Shown here piece after piece: positions 14,775-21,366 of a stretch of DNA of 33,804 nt (position 1 is the stretch's first letter; every line of letters starts with the position of its first letter). Below the pieces are notes generated by a model that ran no database searches, was not told the DNA's origin, and was given only the letters and a program-made list of their open reading frames with translations. The translations under genes were made by a program, and so were the position numbers. Origin of the DNA: Fimbriimonas ginsengisoli Gsoil 348 (GTDB taxonomy: Bacteria > Armatimonadota > Fimbriimonadia > Fimbriimonadales > Fimbriimonadaceae); contig CAMCVK010000020.1 in the NCBI GenBank assembly GCA_945881865.1, forward strand, positions 1 to 33,804, read 5' to 3'.

Positions 14775-14939
14775 ATGCGGCCAGCGAATGTGAAGTTGGC
14801 GATGCTCGCCATTGCGGTCGTTGTGGTGGCGGTGGCCTGCGAAAGCACCGATGTCTCGTCGTCCAGCATGCAGCGGTCTCAGATGAAGATCAACGAAGAC
14901 AATGATCGCCTCGGCGTTCGGAACCCAGATGGCCCGTAA
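14775..14939 (+). CDS. Small lipoprotein of pilin cassette 3 (54 aa)
   Basis: ATG at 14775, one base after the pilin stop, giving 54 aa. Signal: MRPANVKLAMLAIAVVVV, lipobox AVAC with Cys22; the mature peptide is 32-33 aa, Ser-rich then charged (MQRSQMKINEDNDRL). Same size and position as the small lipoproteins of cassettes 1 and 2, though the sequences are unlike. No clear intrinsic terminator follows; the darA promoter lies 45 bp downstream. Confidence 0.82.
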   Translation: MRPANVKLAMLAIAVVVVAVACESTDVSSSSMQRSQMKINEDNDRLGVRNPDGP

Positions 14940-14984
14940 GAAGGCCTTTCTTCGGCGGTTCACGCCAAAAGCCCCGGCTTCCCC

Positions 14985-14990
14985 TATAAT
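14985..14990 (+). promoter_or_regulatory. -10 box of darA
   Basis: A perfect TATAAT lies nine bases before the darA ATG at 15000. Normal spacing from -10 box to transcription start would leave a leader of only 0-3 nt, so darA is probably leaderless or nearly so. No clear -35 hexamer is seen. Confidence 0.6.
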
Positions 14991-14999
14991 GAAAGGGCA

Positions 15000-15329
15000 A
15001 TGAAGCTAGCCGTTTGCATCGTTCATAACCGGGACAAGAACCGAATTACCGATGAACTGGTGCGGGCGGGCTTTAAGTTCACCATCATCGGATCGACCGG
15101 CGGCTTCCTTCGAGAAGGAAATACGACCTACCTGATTGGCGTGGACGAACCGGATCTGCCGAGCCTTCAGGGTCTATTTCGCACCAACAGCCAGAGCCGC
15201 GAGCAGTTGGTCAACGTGATGCCGTTCGAAGCTGCGACCCCGGGGGCCTTCATCCCGAACCCGGTGAAGGTGCCGGTCGGCGGCGGCGTCATGTTCATCA
15301 TGGACGTGGAGCAGTTTCACCGCTTTTGA
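15000..15329 (+). CDS. darA: Cyclic di-AMP receptor, PII-like (DarA/PstA family)
   Basis: A 109-aa PII-like protein with the family signature: MKLAVCIVHNRDKNRITDELV, FKFTIIGSTGGFLREGNTTYLIGVDE and SREQLVN. The T-S-G-G-F-L-R-x-G-N-T-T core lines the c-di-AMP pocket in DarA/PstA proteins of Firmicutes. Its effector target is not known. It overlaps holB by one base (TGATG). The darA-holB pairing is the same as in Bacillus (yaaQ near holB), which supports the call. No diadenylate cyclase gene is in the window. Confidence 0.92.
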   Translation: MKLAVCIVHNRDKNRITDELVRAGFKFTIIGSTGGFLREGNTTYLIGVDEPDLPSLQGLFRTNSQSREQLVNVMPFEAATPGAFIPNPVKVPVGGGVMFIMDVEQFHRF

Positions 15330-16267
15330 TGCCGGTCCTCGAACAAACCGGAATCGAGAAAGTGCTCGCGGCAGCGGAGCGCGGCGAGCTTGGCGCCCAC
15401 GCCATTCTGCTCTACGGTCCGCGCGGAGCGGGCAAAGGCGGCTACATCCATCGCCTCGCCCAGGCTTGGTTGCGCAAGTCGTCGGCAGAGGACGACCGCG
15501 CGCTAGCCGCCTTTCGGCGGGGGAACAATCCGGATTTTCTGGAGATTCGCCCCGTCGGCCCGAGCGCGATCATCAAGCTCGCGGCAATTACCTACACGGA
15601 CGGCCCGAAGACGCCCGGCGCGGATGACCACGCCCATGCGCCGCTCCAGCAGTTCTTTCGCATGCAGCCGCTCATGTCGGCGAACAAGGTGGTTGCCATT
15701 CTGCGGGCCGACCGGATGAATGCCGACGCCACGAACGCGCTCCTGAAAACGCTCGAGGAGCCGTTTCCGAACGGCAAGCTGATTCTCACGACTACGTCTA
15801 TGGGGCGAATCCCGGCGACGATCATCTCCCGTTGCCTCGCCGTCGCCTGCGGTCTACCGACCAACGCCGAGCTAAGACGGCTGTACCCGAACGCGGACGA
15901 CGAGGAAATTCGGCTGGCCGATGGCGCGCCCGGAAGGCTGGCCGAGATCTTGCAGCACCGCGAGGCGTACGGGGAGATCATCCGTTTTGCCGAGCAGTTG
16001 TTCACCCGGTCGCCAGATTCGTTTTTGCGAGCGAGCGAGGAACTGACCGACGTCGCTGAAGGGATTGCCGATTCCACCAAGATCAACCGAAGGGCCGCCA
16101 TCGCTGAAACACTGGAGTGCCTTGCGATCTACCTGCGCGCCGATGCGCGGTCCAAGCCCACTTGGGTCGAAACCATCACGGAAGCCCATCGGCGCATCCT
16201 TCAAAACGGTGCGGACTCTATTGTCTTGGACTGGATGCTGAGCCAACTTTTACTGGCATCCGGATAG
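15329..16267 (+). CDS. holB: DNA polymerase III delta-prime-like clamp-loader subunit
   Basis: A 312-aa AAA+ clamp-loader subunit. P-loop-like ILLYGPRGAGKGGYI (the residue after GK is Gly, so ATP binding is probably lost, usual for delta-prime), then NKVVAILRADRMNADATNALLKTLEEP, PNGKLILTT and PATIISRCLAV, which are the sensor and SRC-like segments. The four zinc cysteines of the E. coli protein are absent. The helical collar domain fills residues 210-312. The start ATG at 15329 shares a base with the darA stop; a TTG three bases earlier is possible. Confidence 0.9.
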   Translation: MPVLEQTGIEKVLAAAERGELGAHAILLYGPRGAGKGGYIHRLAQAWLRKSSAEDDRALAAFRRGNNPDFLEIRPVGPSAIIKLAAITYTDGPKTPGADDHAHAPLQQFFRMQPLMSANKVVAILRADRMNADATNALLKTLEEPFPNGKLILTTTSMGRIPATIISRCLAVACGLPTNAELRRLYPNADDEEIRLADGAPGRLAEILQHREAYGEIIRFAEQLFTRSPDSFLRASEELTDVAEGIADSTKINRRAAIAETLECLAIYLRADARSKPTWVETITEAHRRILQNGADSIVLDWMLSQLLLASG

Positions 16268-16296
16268 GGAACCGATTCACACAGACGGAGCGTACG
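16268..16296 (+). promoter_or_regulatory. Predicted ECF-sigma promoter (autoregulation)
   Basis: GGAACC at 16268-16273, a 17-bp spacer and CGTACG at 16291-16296 match the common ECF promoter form (-35 GGAAC, -10 CGT). It lies 24 bp before the sigma factor ATG at 16321, in the only gap in front of this operon, so the operon is probably activated by its own sigma factor. Confidence 0.6.
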
Positions 16297-16320
16297 CAAT
16301 GTTTGGTTCTGGAAGTAAGT

Positions 16321-16941
16321 ATGTTTTTTAGCGCGGCAAAAGAAAGGCTGGAGACAGACACGGCCCAAAATCGAACGGCACGGTTCGAGCGCTTACTGCG
16401 CGAGACCCAAAAGCCGGCGTTCAATTTTGCCCTCCGGCTGACCGGGAATCGAACCGAAGCCGAAGACTTGGTACAGGAGGCGTTCGTTCGGGCCTATCGA
16501 TTCTTCGATAAGTACGATGATAGCCTGCCGTTTACGAACTGGCTCTACCGAATTCTTGCCAACACGCACATCGATCTCGTGCGCCGCAAACGCCGCCTGA
16601 AGACCACCAGCCTCGACACTTCGAACCAAGACGGAGCCTCGAGCTGGGAGATCGCCGACGAAGATGCGGCGGCCGATCGAAGCATCATGGAACAGACGCT
16701 CGACGAACCGGTCCAAAATGCGTTGCGCTCCATCCGACCCGAGTTTCGAACTGCCGTTTTGCTGGCGGACCTGGAAGGCATGGCCTACGAGGAAGTCGCC
16801 GACGTCATGAAAACCAGCGTTGGCACGGTTCGTTCGCGAATCCATCGCGGTCGAAAGCAACTGCGCGAACACCTTCTTCGACATTCGCCCGAAAGCGTCC
16901 GCCAGATGTCGGCGAATAAGGGAGACCGAAATGAATTGTAA
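16321..16941 (+). CDS. ECF-family (RpoE-like) sigma factor
   Basis: A 206-aa group 4 sigma factor. Region 2 (about 25-95): NFALRLTGNRTEAEDLVQEA, FVRAYRFFDKYDDSLPFTNW and LYRILANTHIDLVRRKRR. Region 4 (about 135-190): ALRSIRPEFRTAVLLADLEG, MAYEEVADVMKTSVGTVRSR and IHRGRKQLREHL. An acidic linker of about 40 aa joins them. The ATG at 16321 follows GGAAG; a long frame open further upstream reads out of frame through holB and was discarded. It overlaps the anti-sigma gene by 11 nt. Together with the next three genes it forms an envelope-stress operon of rpoE/algU type. Confidence 0.93.
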   Translation: MFFSAAKERLETDTAQNRTARFERLLRETQKPAFNFALRLTGNRTEAEDLVQEAFVRAYRFFDKYDDSLPFTNWLYRILANTHIDLVRRKRRLKTTSLDTSNQDGASSWEIADEDAAADRSIMEQTLDEPVQNALRSIRPEFRTAVLLADLEGMAYEEVADVMKTSVGTVRSRIHRGRKQLREHLLRHSPESVRQMSANKGDRNEL

Positions 16942-17455
16942 GCAGGTTCAAAATCTGCTCAACGCCTACGTGGACCGAGAGTTAGGTTGCGAGGAAGGCT
17001 ATGCAATCCGCACCCACCTGCACGATTGCTCGGCTTGCCACGAGGAGTTTGTCGAACTCGTTACGGTGAAACAACTACTCGGCGGAATGGTGGCCGAAGA
17101 CCCATCCAAGGATTTTGAAGCTCGGCTGATGCGCGCGGTCTTCCAGGAAGAACCGGCTACCCAGAAGAGCGGGTTTCGATGGCGACCGATTTTCACCTTT
17201 TCCGGGGTTGGGTTGGCTTCGATGGCTGCAACGCTGGCCGTGTTGGTCCTCTCGCGGCCGGCAGCCGACCCAAACAGCAATGTCGCCCGTCGTTTGAATT
17301 TCGATTCGGAATTCGGGCGCCCGGCCGTCTCCACCTCGCCGGACAACGTGCAAAACATTGCCTTCGAGATTCAACGCGATCAAATCTACGCCGTTGGGCC
17401 AGATGCGGCAAGCGGAGTTACGGTGGTGAGTGCCTCCCATGGTCCACGCCAGTAG
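16931..17455 (+). CDS. Zinc-binding (ZAS) anti-sigma factor, membrane anchored
   Basis: A 174-aa protein. The N-terminal domain has the zinc anti-sigma motif H29-X3-C33-X2-C36 (THLHDCSACHEEF), preceded by C3 and C20. One transmembrane helix lies at about 88-108 (FTFSGVGLASMAATLAVLVL), with a C-terminal extracytoplasmic part of about 65 aa. Such proteins hold the cognate ECF sigma at the membrane and are inactivated by oxidation or proteolysis. The ATG at 16931 follows GGGAGA and overlaps the sigma gene by 11 nt. With an RseB-like gene next door, regulated proteolysis is the likelier release mode. No site-1 or site-2 protease other than HtrA is present here. Confidence 0.9.
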   Translation: MNCKQVQNLLNAYVDRELGCEEGYAIRTHLHDCSACHEEFVELVTVKQLLGGMVAEDPSKDFEARLMRAVFQEEPATQKSGFRWRPIFTFSGVGLASMAATLAVLVLSRPAADPNSNVARRLNFDSEFGRPAVSTSPDNVQNIAFEIQRDQIYAVGPDAASGVTVVSASHGPRQ

Positions 17456-18593
17456 CCTTCTGACTCTCGTGGTCGCGGGCCTGCAAATAACTCCGGTTTT
17501 CGCCCAAACCGAGTCCACGGCCGAACAGTTTCTGCACCGCAGCATGCAGCGGCAATTCTCGGTGAACGTCGTCGCCCTCCTCGTGCAACGCGATCCTACC
17601 GGCGAGGGTCGGACTCAGGTCGTTCGCGTGGAACGCGACAAAGCAGGGCGAATTCACCACGTCGTGGTAGCACCTTTGCGGCTCCAGGGCACCGAGACCA
17701 TCGACGACGGCAAAAGGGCACGTACCTTTTGGCCCGACCAAAACGTCGTCATCGACCAGGAATCCCCGCAGCTGACGCCCTGCGACGCGAGCTGGCGCAT
17801 GGACTTGGTGAAGCAAAATTACCGGGTCCGATTCGGAAAGTCAACTAAGATCGCCGGCCGGGACGCCCGCCAAATCATTGCCACCCCAAAAGACAAGCGG
17901 ATGGACACCCGCATCGTCTCGGTGGATCGAGCAACCTCCTACCCGCTTCGGCTGGAAACCACCTCGCCAGATGGAAGCACCACGGTCCACTTTGACACGA
18001 AGGAGATCAAGTTTCCCGCATCCATTCCGAACGAGCATTTCGAAATGCGCGTCGTGGGTTCGGTGCGGAAACTTGCCTACTCCCGCCCGACGGTGCTGAC
18101 GCGGGACTTAGCGAGAGAGAAGATTGGCTTTGCGCCGCTGATGCCAGCAGAAATGCCGATGGGCTTCCAGCTTCAGGAAATTCAGCTAACCCAGAGCAGC
18201 GCCTGGCGGTCGATTGCCATCCGCATCACCGACGGGCTAGTCCGAGCGACCATCTACCAATGGCGGTCGAAGCCGGGCGAGGCCAAGCTCGTGTCGATGG
18301 AAAACAGTTCCCAGCGCGATGTCGGTGCCGTGCGAATGATGGTCGTCACCGACCTGGGCGAGGGCTTGCGCGAAGCCCTGCTGGTGGCGTTTGCCGAGGG
18401 CAGCGAGTCCTCGTTTGGCCTCAGTGGAAGCTGGACCATCTCGGCACGTCCTAGGTCCGATGGATCGAAGGAACTATCCACGTCTCTGCCGTCGTTTTGC
18501 CCATTACCAGAGCCAAAGATTTATTGGATTCGCGGCGACCGATCCAATTGTCGTCCCGCCGATGAACCCAAAAATCTGAGAAGCAACCTCTAA
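17439..18593 (+). CDS. RseB/MucB-like periplasmic sigma-factor regulatory protein
   Basis: A 384-aa protein with a signal peptide (MVHASSLLTLVVAGLQITPVFAQ). The N-terminal part is LolA/RseB-like: FSVNVVALLVQRDPTGEG, VVRVERDKAGRIHHVVVAPLRLQGTETIDDG, then TFWPDQNVVI and AGRDARQIIATPKDKR with SYPLRLETTSPDG. A second domain runs from about 215 (FAPLMPAEMPMGFQLQEIQL) to 345. In E. coli and Pseudomonas, RseB/MucB binds the periplasmic tail of the anti-sigma factor and mislocalised lipids or LPS, delaying its cleavage. The assignment rests on domain pattern and operon position, since identity to proteobacterial RseB is low. It overlaps the anti-sigma stop by 17 nt. ATG 17439 is preferred to GTG 17430. 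Confidence 0.72.
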   Translation: MVHASSLLTLVVAGLQITPVFAQTESTAEQFLHRSMQRQFSVNVVALLVQRDPTGEGRTQVVRVERDKAGRIHHVVVAPLRLQGTETIDDGKRARTFWPDQNVVIDQESPQLTPCDASWRMDLVKQNYRVRFGKSTKIAGRDARQIIATPKDKRMDTRIVSVDRATSYPLRLETTSPDGSTTVHFDTKEIKFPASIPNEHFEMRVVGSVRKLAYSRPTVLTRDLAREKIGFAPLMPAEMPMGFQLQEIQLTQSSAWRSIAIRITDGLVRATIYQWRSKPGEAKLVSMENSSQRDVGAVRMMVVTDLGEGLREALLVAFAEGSESSFGLSGSWTISARPRSDGSKELSTSLPSFCPLPEPKIYWIRGDRSNCRPADEPKNLRSNL

Positions 18594-18603
18594 AGAACAA
18601 ACC

Positions 18604-20169
18604 ATGAAAACCCAAATTCGAACCCCAAAGACGGTCTATCTCACCCTTGCGGCCGGGTTTGCGATGGGGGCCGGAACGTTGGCCATCGTATTGAACACGA
18701 AGCCGTTCCCGCAAGCCATCGCCCAAGTCTCCGGCCAGACAGCCTCGCCGCGACTGATGTCCGCGACCAGCGCCGAAAGCGTTGCCGAACTCAAAAACCT
18801 CAACGAGTCGTTCGCGAACCTTGCAGAATACGCGGCACCGGCCGTCGTCGACATTAAGGCGGTTACCGAGCGACGGCAGGGCCCGAACGGCGAGCGCATC
18901 CCGATGATGGGCGGCGAAGGCAGCGGCTTCATCTACCGGGCGGATGGCTACGTGATCACGAACGACCACGTCGTGGGCGGATTCGACAAAGTGACCGTGA
19001 CTCTGCGCGACGGGCGCGAGTATCCCGGCAAAGTGATCCGTGGCGGCGACATCAGCAACGACCTCGCGATCATCAAGATCGAAGCGAAGGACTTGCCGAC
19101 TCTCTCTTTTGCGAACTCGAAGGACGTTCGTCCCGGCCAAATCGCGATGGCCCTGGGCGCTCCGTTCGGCCTGGAAAACACCGTCACGGTCGGCCACATC
19201 TCTGCGCTGCACCGCTCCGAGCGGGTCATCGAGAACAAGGTCTATCCCGACCTCATCCAAACCGACACCTCGATCAATCGCGGTAACAGCGGCGGCCCGC
19301 TCGTAAACATCGACGGTCAGGTCATCGGCGTGAACACCGCGATCTTTTCGCCGAGTGGCACCAGTGCGGGCATCGGCTTCGCGATTCCGAGCAACCAGGT
19401 CAAGCTCATCGCGGACATTCTGATCTCGAAAGGCAAAATCACCCGGGCGTTTCTCGGCGTTCAACCGGAAACGCTGAAGGAGTACCGCCGAAAGGAACTG
19501 AATGTAACCGGCGGCGCGGTCGCCGTGATGGTGACTCCGGACTCCCCAGCCGGTAGAGCCGGACTGAAGGAGGGCGACGTCATCACGAACATCGGTGGAA
19601 CGCCCGTCTCCTCGTCGGTCGACCTGCGCAACACCATGCTGACGAACTCCGCGGGCTCCACGGTTGCTGTGAAGTACGTCCGAGATGGCAAGCCGGCCGA
19701 GGTGAAAGTAAAGCTCGCCGAACTCCCGTCGCAGATGCGAGAGCAAAACGAGAACCGGGCTCCGCAAGGGCAGAATCCTAGGTTCAATTTGCCGCCGGGC
19801 CTCCTTGACCCGTTCGAGGACACCGCTCCGTCCGTTCCCAACCCTCCGCGACGTAACACGCCTTCCAACGCTCAGCCGCGATTGGGGGTTGACGTCGCCG
19901 AGCCGTCGGCAGAGATGCGGACTCAGTTCCGAATTCCGGCCGGCCAAAAAGGCGCGATCGTCGTTTCAACCGAGCCAGGTTCGGTGGGATCGACGCTCGG
20001 GATGCGGATGGGAGATCTTGTCACCGGCTTCGGCGATGTGAAGATCGAGTCGGCGAAGCAACTCGTGGACGCGGTGAAGAAGGTCAAGCCCGGCGAGTCG
20101 CGCCAGGTGACGTTCATGCGGTTCACGGAGAAAGGTAGAAGCAGCGTCTCCGCGACGGCGAACTTCTAA
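18604..20169 (+). CDS. HtrA/DegP-type periplasmic serine protease with PDZ domains
   Basis: A 521-aa S1C protease. An N-terminal hydrophobic segment (about 10-30) acts as signal or anchor. The trypsin-like domain has the complete triad His122 (TNDHVVGG), Asp153 (NDLAIIKI) and Ser229 (NRGNSGGPLVN). A first PDZ domain lies at about 283-375 (FLGVQPETL ... GRAGLKEGDVITNIGG). A Pro/Asn-rich linker follows at about 375-425, then a second more degenerate PDZ at about 425-515. It degrades or refolds damaged envelope proteins, and in this operon is the likely output of the sigma/anti-sigma/RseB circuit, as MucD is in the algU operon. It starts 10 nt after the RseB-like gene and is followed by a bidirectional terminator. 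Confidence 0.93.
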   Translation: MKTQIRTPKTVYLTLAAGFAMGAGTLAIVLNTKPFPQAIAQVSGQTASPRLMSATSAESVAELKNLNESFANLAEYAAPAVVDIKAVTERRQGPNGERIPMMGGEGSGFIYRADGYVITNDHVVGGFDKVTVTLRDGREYPGKVIRGGDISNDLAIIKIEAKDLPTLSFANSKDVRPGQIAMALGAPFGLENTVTVGHISALHRSERVIENKVYPDLIQTDTSINRGNSGGPLVNIDGQVIGVNTAIFSPSGTSAGIGFAIPSNQVKLIADILISKGKITRAFLGVQPETLKEYRRKELNVTGGAVAVMVTPDSPAGRAGLKEGDVITNIGGTPVSSSVDLRNTMLTNSAGSTVAVKYVRDGKPAEVKVKLAELPSQMREQNENRAPQGQNPRFNLPPGLLDPFEDTAPSVPNPPRRNTPSNAQPRLGVDVAEPSAEMRTQFRIPAGQKGAIVVSTEPGSVGSTLGMRMGDLVTGFGDVKIESAKQLVDAVKKVKPGESRQVTFMRFTEKGRSSVSATANF

Positions 20170-20182
20170 AGTTCGGCAAGCA

Positions 20183-20222
20183 AAAAAGGTCCGGATGGCA
20201 ACTTTGCCAGCCGGACCTTTTT
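20183..20222. terminator. Bidirectional rho-independent terminator
   Basis: AAAAAGGTCCGG (20183-20194) pairs with CCGGACCTTTTT (20211-20222), and inside it TGGCA (20196-20200) pairs with TGCCA (20205-20209). The A-run on one side and T-run on the other make it work for both the htrA-like gene and the convergent Fur-like gene. Confidence 0.93.
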
Positions 20223-20239
20223 GTTGACTATCTACCGAA

Positions 20240-20734
20240 TCAGCGTCGCTTCGGGGTGAGGCGAGCCTTGATCTCGATCTTGACCACGTCGGTCTCGAAT
20301 CGGTTCTCGGCGGCCTGTGCGGCGATGATTTCCTTAATCGCGTCGGGCATGATGAGCTCGACGACGATTCCGGTTTCCTCGTCCACGATGACCTGAGTCA
20401 TCTTGGTGTTCTCGTTATCCATTCGGCTGGGGAAATAGCCGTCGACAACGCCGATATGGTGAATCAGGCCAACATCTTGCAGGGTTGCAAGGATTCGGTA
20501 GACGCTCACCACGTCGATCTTGCCGCCTCCGGCGAGAATCTTTTCGTGGATTGCGTAGGCACTGAGGGCAACCTCAGTGTCGGCAAGGGCGCGGATCACT
20601 TGGACACGCGGCATGGTGATGCGGTAGCTTGACGCTTTCAGCACGTTAATCGAATGATCTTCGTACAGTTTGGCGGCGGTGACGACCTGCTTGATTGCGG
20701 CCGCCTTGGCTTCTCGAGTTCTTCTTCCTCTCAT
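20240..20734 (-). CDS. Fur-family winged-helix regulator lacking the usual metal sites
   Basis: A 164-aa protein. The Fur DNA-binding domain is clear (about 33-100): SSYRITMPRVQVIRALADTE, LSAYAIHEKILAGGG and VVSVYRILATLQDVGLIHHI, including the V-Y-R-x-L-x-x-L recognition pattern. The C-terminal half, however, has neither the CxxC structural zinc site nor the His-rich regulatory site (usual H-H-H-D-H); this region reads GYFPSRMDNENTKMTQVIVDEETGIVVELIMP. It may dimerise without metal or sense something else. A basic N-terminal extension (MRGRRTREAKAAAIKQ) precedes the domain. It is convergent with htrA across a terminator. Confidence 0.85.
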   Translation of the reverse strand: MRGRRTREAKAAAIKQVVTAAKLYEDHSINVLKASSYRITMPRVQVIRALADTEVALSAYAIHEKILAGGGKIDVVSVYRILATLQDVGLIHHIGVVDGYFPSRMDNENTKMTQVIVDEETGIVVELIMPDAIKEIIAAQAAENRFETDVVKIEIKARLTPKRR

Positions 20735-20919
20735 GGCTATCTATACAGACGCGCCGCAACACGCTTTGACTGCGACAATTTCGAAAAACTGCCGCTTAAA
20801 CTTCGATAGAAGTGCGTTGATCCTGCCTGGTCCACTTTTAGGTGACTGCCAATCCCTTCGCTCCCACAAGTGATGCTGGGTCTAACTAAGCTTTTCGCCG
20901 CGTTTACGGGCTTCTAAAG

Positions 20920-20935
20920 TTAACAATACCTTAAA
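20920..20935 (+). promoter_or_regulatory. TTAA-type direct repeat upstream of the 65-aa gene
   Basis: TTAACAATACCTTAAA has the same 11-bp spacing between TTAA half-sites as the two elements in front of pilin-like genes 1 and 2. Here it lies 179 bp before the next start codon, so the shared role is less certain. Confidence 0.3.
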
Positions 20936-21077
20936 GGGTAAGCCGTCAGATTACAGTGAGCCCCGGAGATTGTCGCATTTATGCCTTACAGCGGATTTGC
21001 TTGAGATTTGACCAGAGAGCCATCGTTTTTGTTCCTAGACGGTCTGCAGGTATGTTATAGTGATCCTCGTCTGAGGG

Positions 21078-21100
21078 AGCCTGACCATTCTAATCAGGCT
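21078..21100 (+). promoter_or_regulatory. Leader hairpin before the 65-aa gene
   Basis: AGCCTGA (21078-21084) and TCAGGCT (21094-21100) form a 7-bp stem with a 9-nt loop. The only Shine-Dalgarno-like run, GAGGG, lies just 5' of the stem at 21073-21077, too far from the ATG at 21110 in linear form. Folding the stem would bring it to about 9 nt from the start codon. Confidence 0.45.
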
Positions 21101-21109
21101 AAGAACAAC

Positions 21110-21307
21110 ATGAATTTCTATAATCTTAAGACCCGCTCGCACGTGGATATTGCCGACACCGACATCAAAAAGAAGCGAATGATTCGGAAGACCAAGTCTG
21201 GAGAGCAGGTACGGTACGCCCTCGTGGCCGAATATGAAGGTACCCCCCTGTACAAGTTCGTGAGCGAGAAGGACTTCACCGCCTCCAACGCCAAAGAAAT
21301 CGAGTAA
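21110..21307 (+). CDS. Small basic protein of unknown function (65 aa)
   Basis: ATG 21110 gives MNFYNLKTRSHVDIADTDIK then KKRMIRKTKSGEQVRYALVA and EYEGTPLYKFVSEKDF. The protein is lysine- and arginine-rich in the middle and looks like a compact alpha/beta fold of one conserved domain, with no signal peptide or Cys. The frame is open upstream to 21008, but that extension crosses the promoter and hairpin and was discarded. The elaborate leader and clean composition argue that it is a real, regulated gene. I do not recognise the family; size and charge would suit a ribosome-associated or nucleic-acid-binding protein, but that is a guess. The DUF1800 gene starts 59 nt later. Confidence 0.7.
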   Translation: MNFYNLKTRSHVDIADTDIKKKRMIRKTKSGEQVRYALVAEYEGTPLYKFVSEKDFTASNAKEIE

Positions 21308-21366
21308 ATCGAACGCTCTGCCGCAAACGGAGCGAACCATATTTCATTTGGTGCGTTCATCGCGTT

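Larger units (their letters stand above)
20735..21109. other. Intergenic region of 375 bp with regulatory signals
   Basis: No credible gene, tRNA or repeat was found. It contains the leader of the divergent Fur-like gene, a TTAA direct repeat at 20920-20935, a -10-like TATAGT at 21056-21061, and a hairpin in the leader of the 65-aa gene (21078-21100). A TTGACC at 21008-21013 is badly spaced to the TATAGT and was not counted as its -35. Confidence 0.6.

Noticed and set aside
16299-16331. 10-codon upstream ORF overlapping the sigma factor start
   Set aside because: Its ATG lies only three bases after the predicted ECF -10 element, so it would be at or upstream of the transcription start. No Shine-Dalgarno precedes it.
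18451-19947. Long open frame (498 codons) on the minus strand, antisense to the HtrA gene
   Set aside because: Same reason: low-complexity Arg/Val/Asp-rich translation and no motif, whereas the plus strand encodes an intact HtrA.
21008-21061. Sigma-70 promoter TTGACC (21008) with TATAGT (21056)
   Set aside because: The spacer would be 42 bp, far too long. TATAGT was kept only as a possible -10 box.
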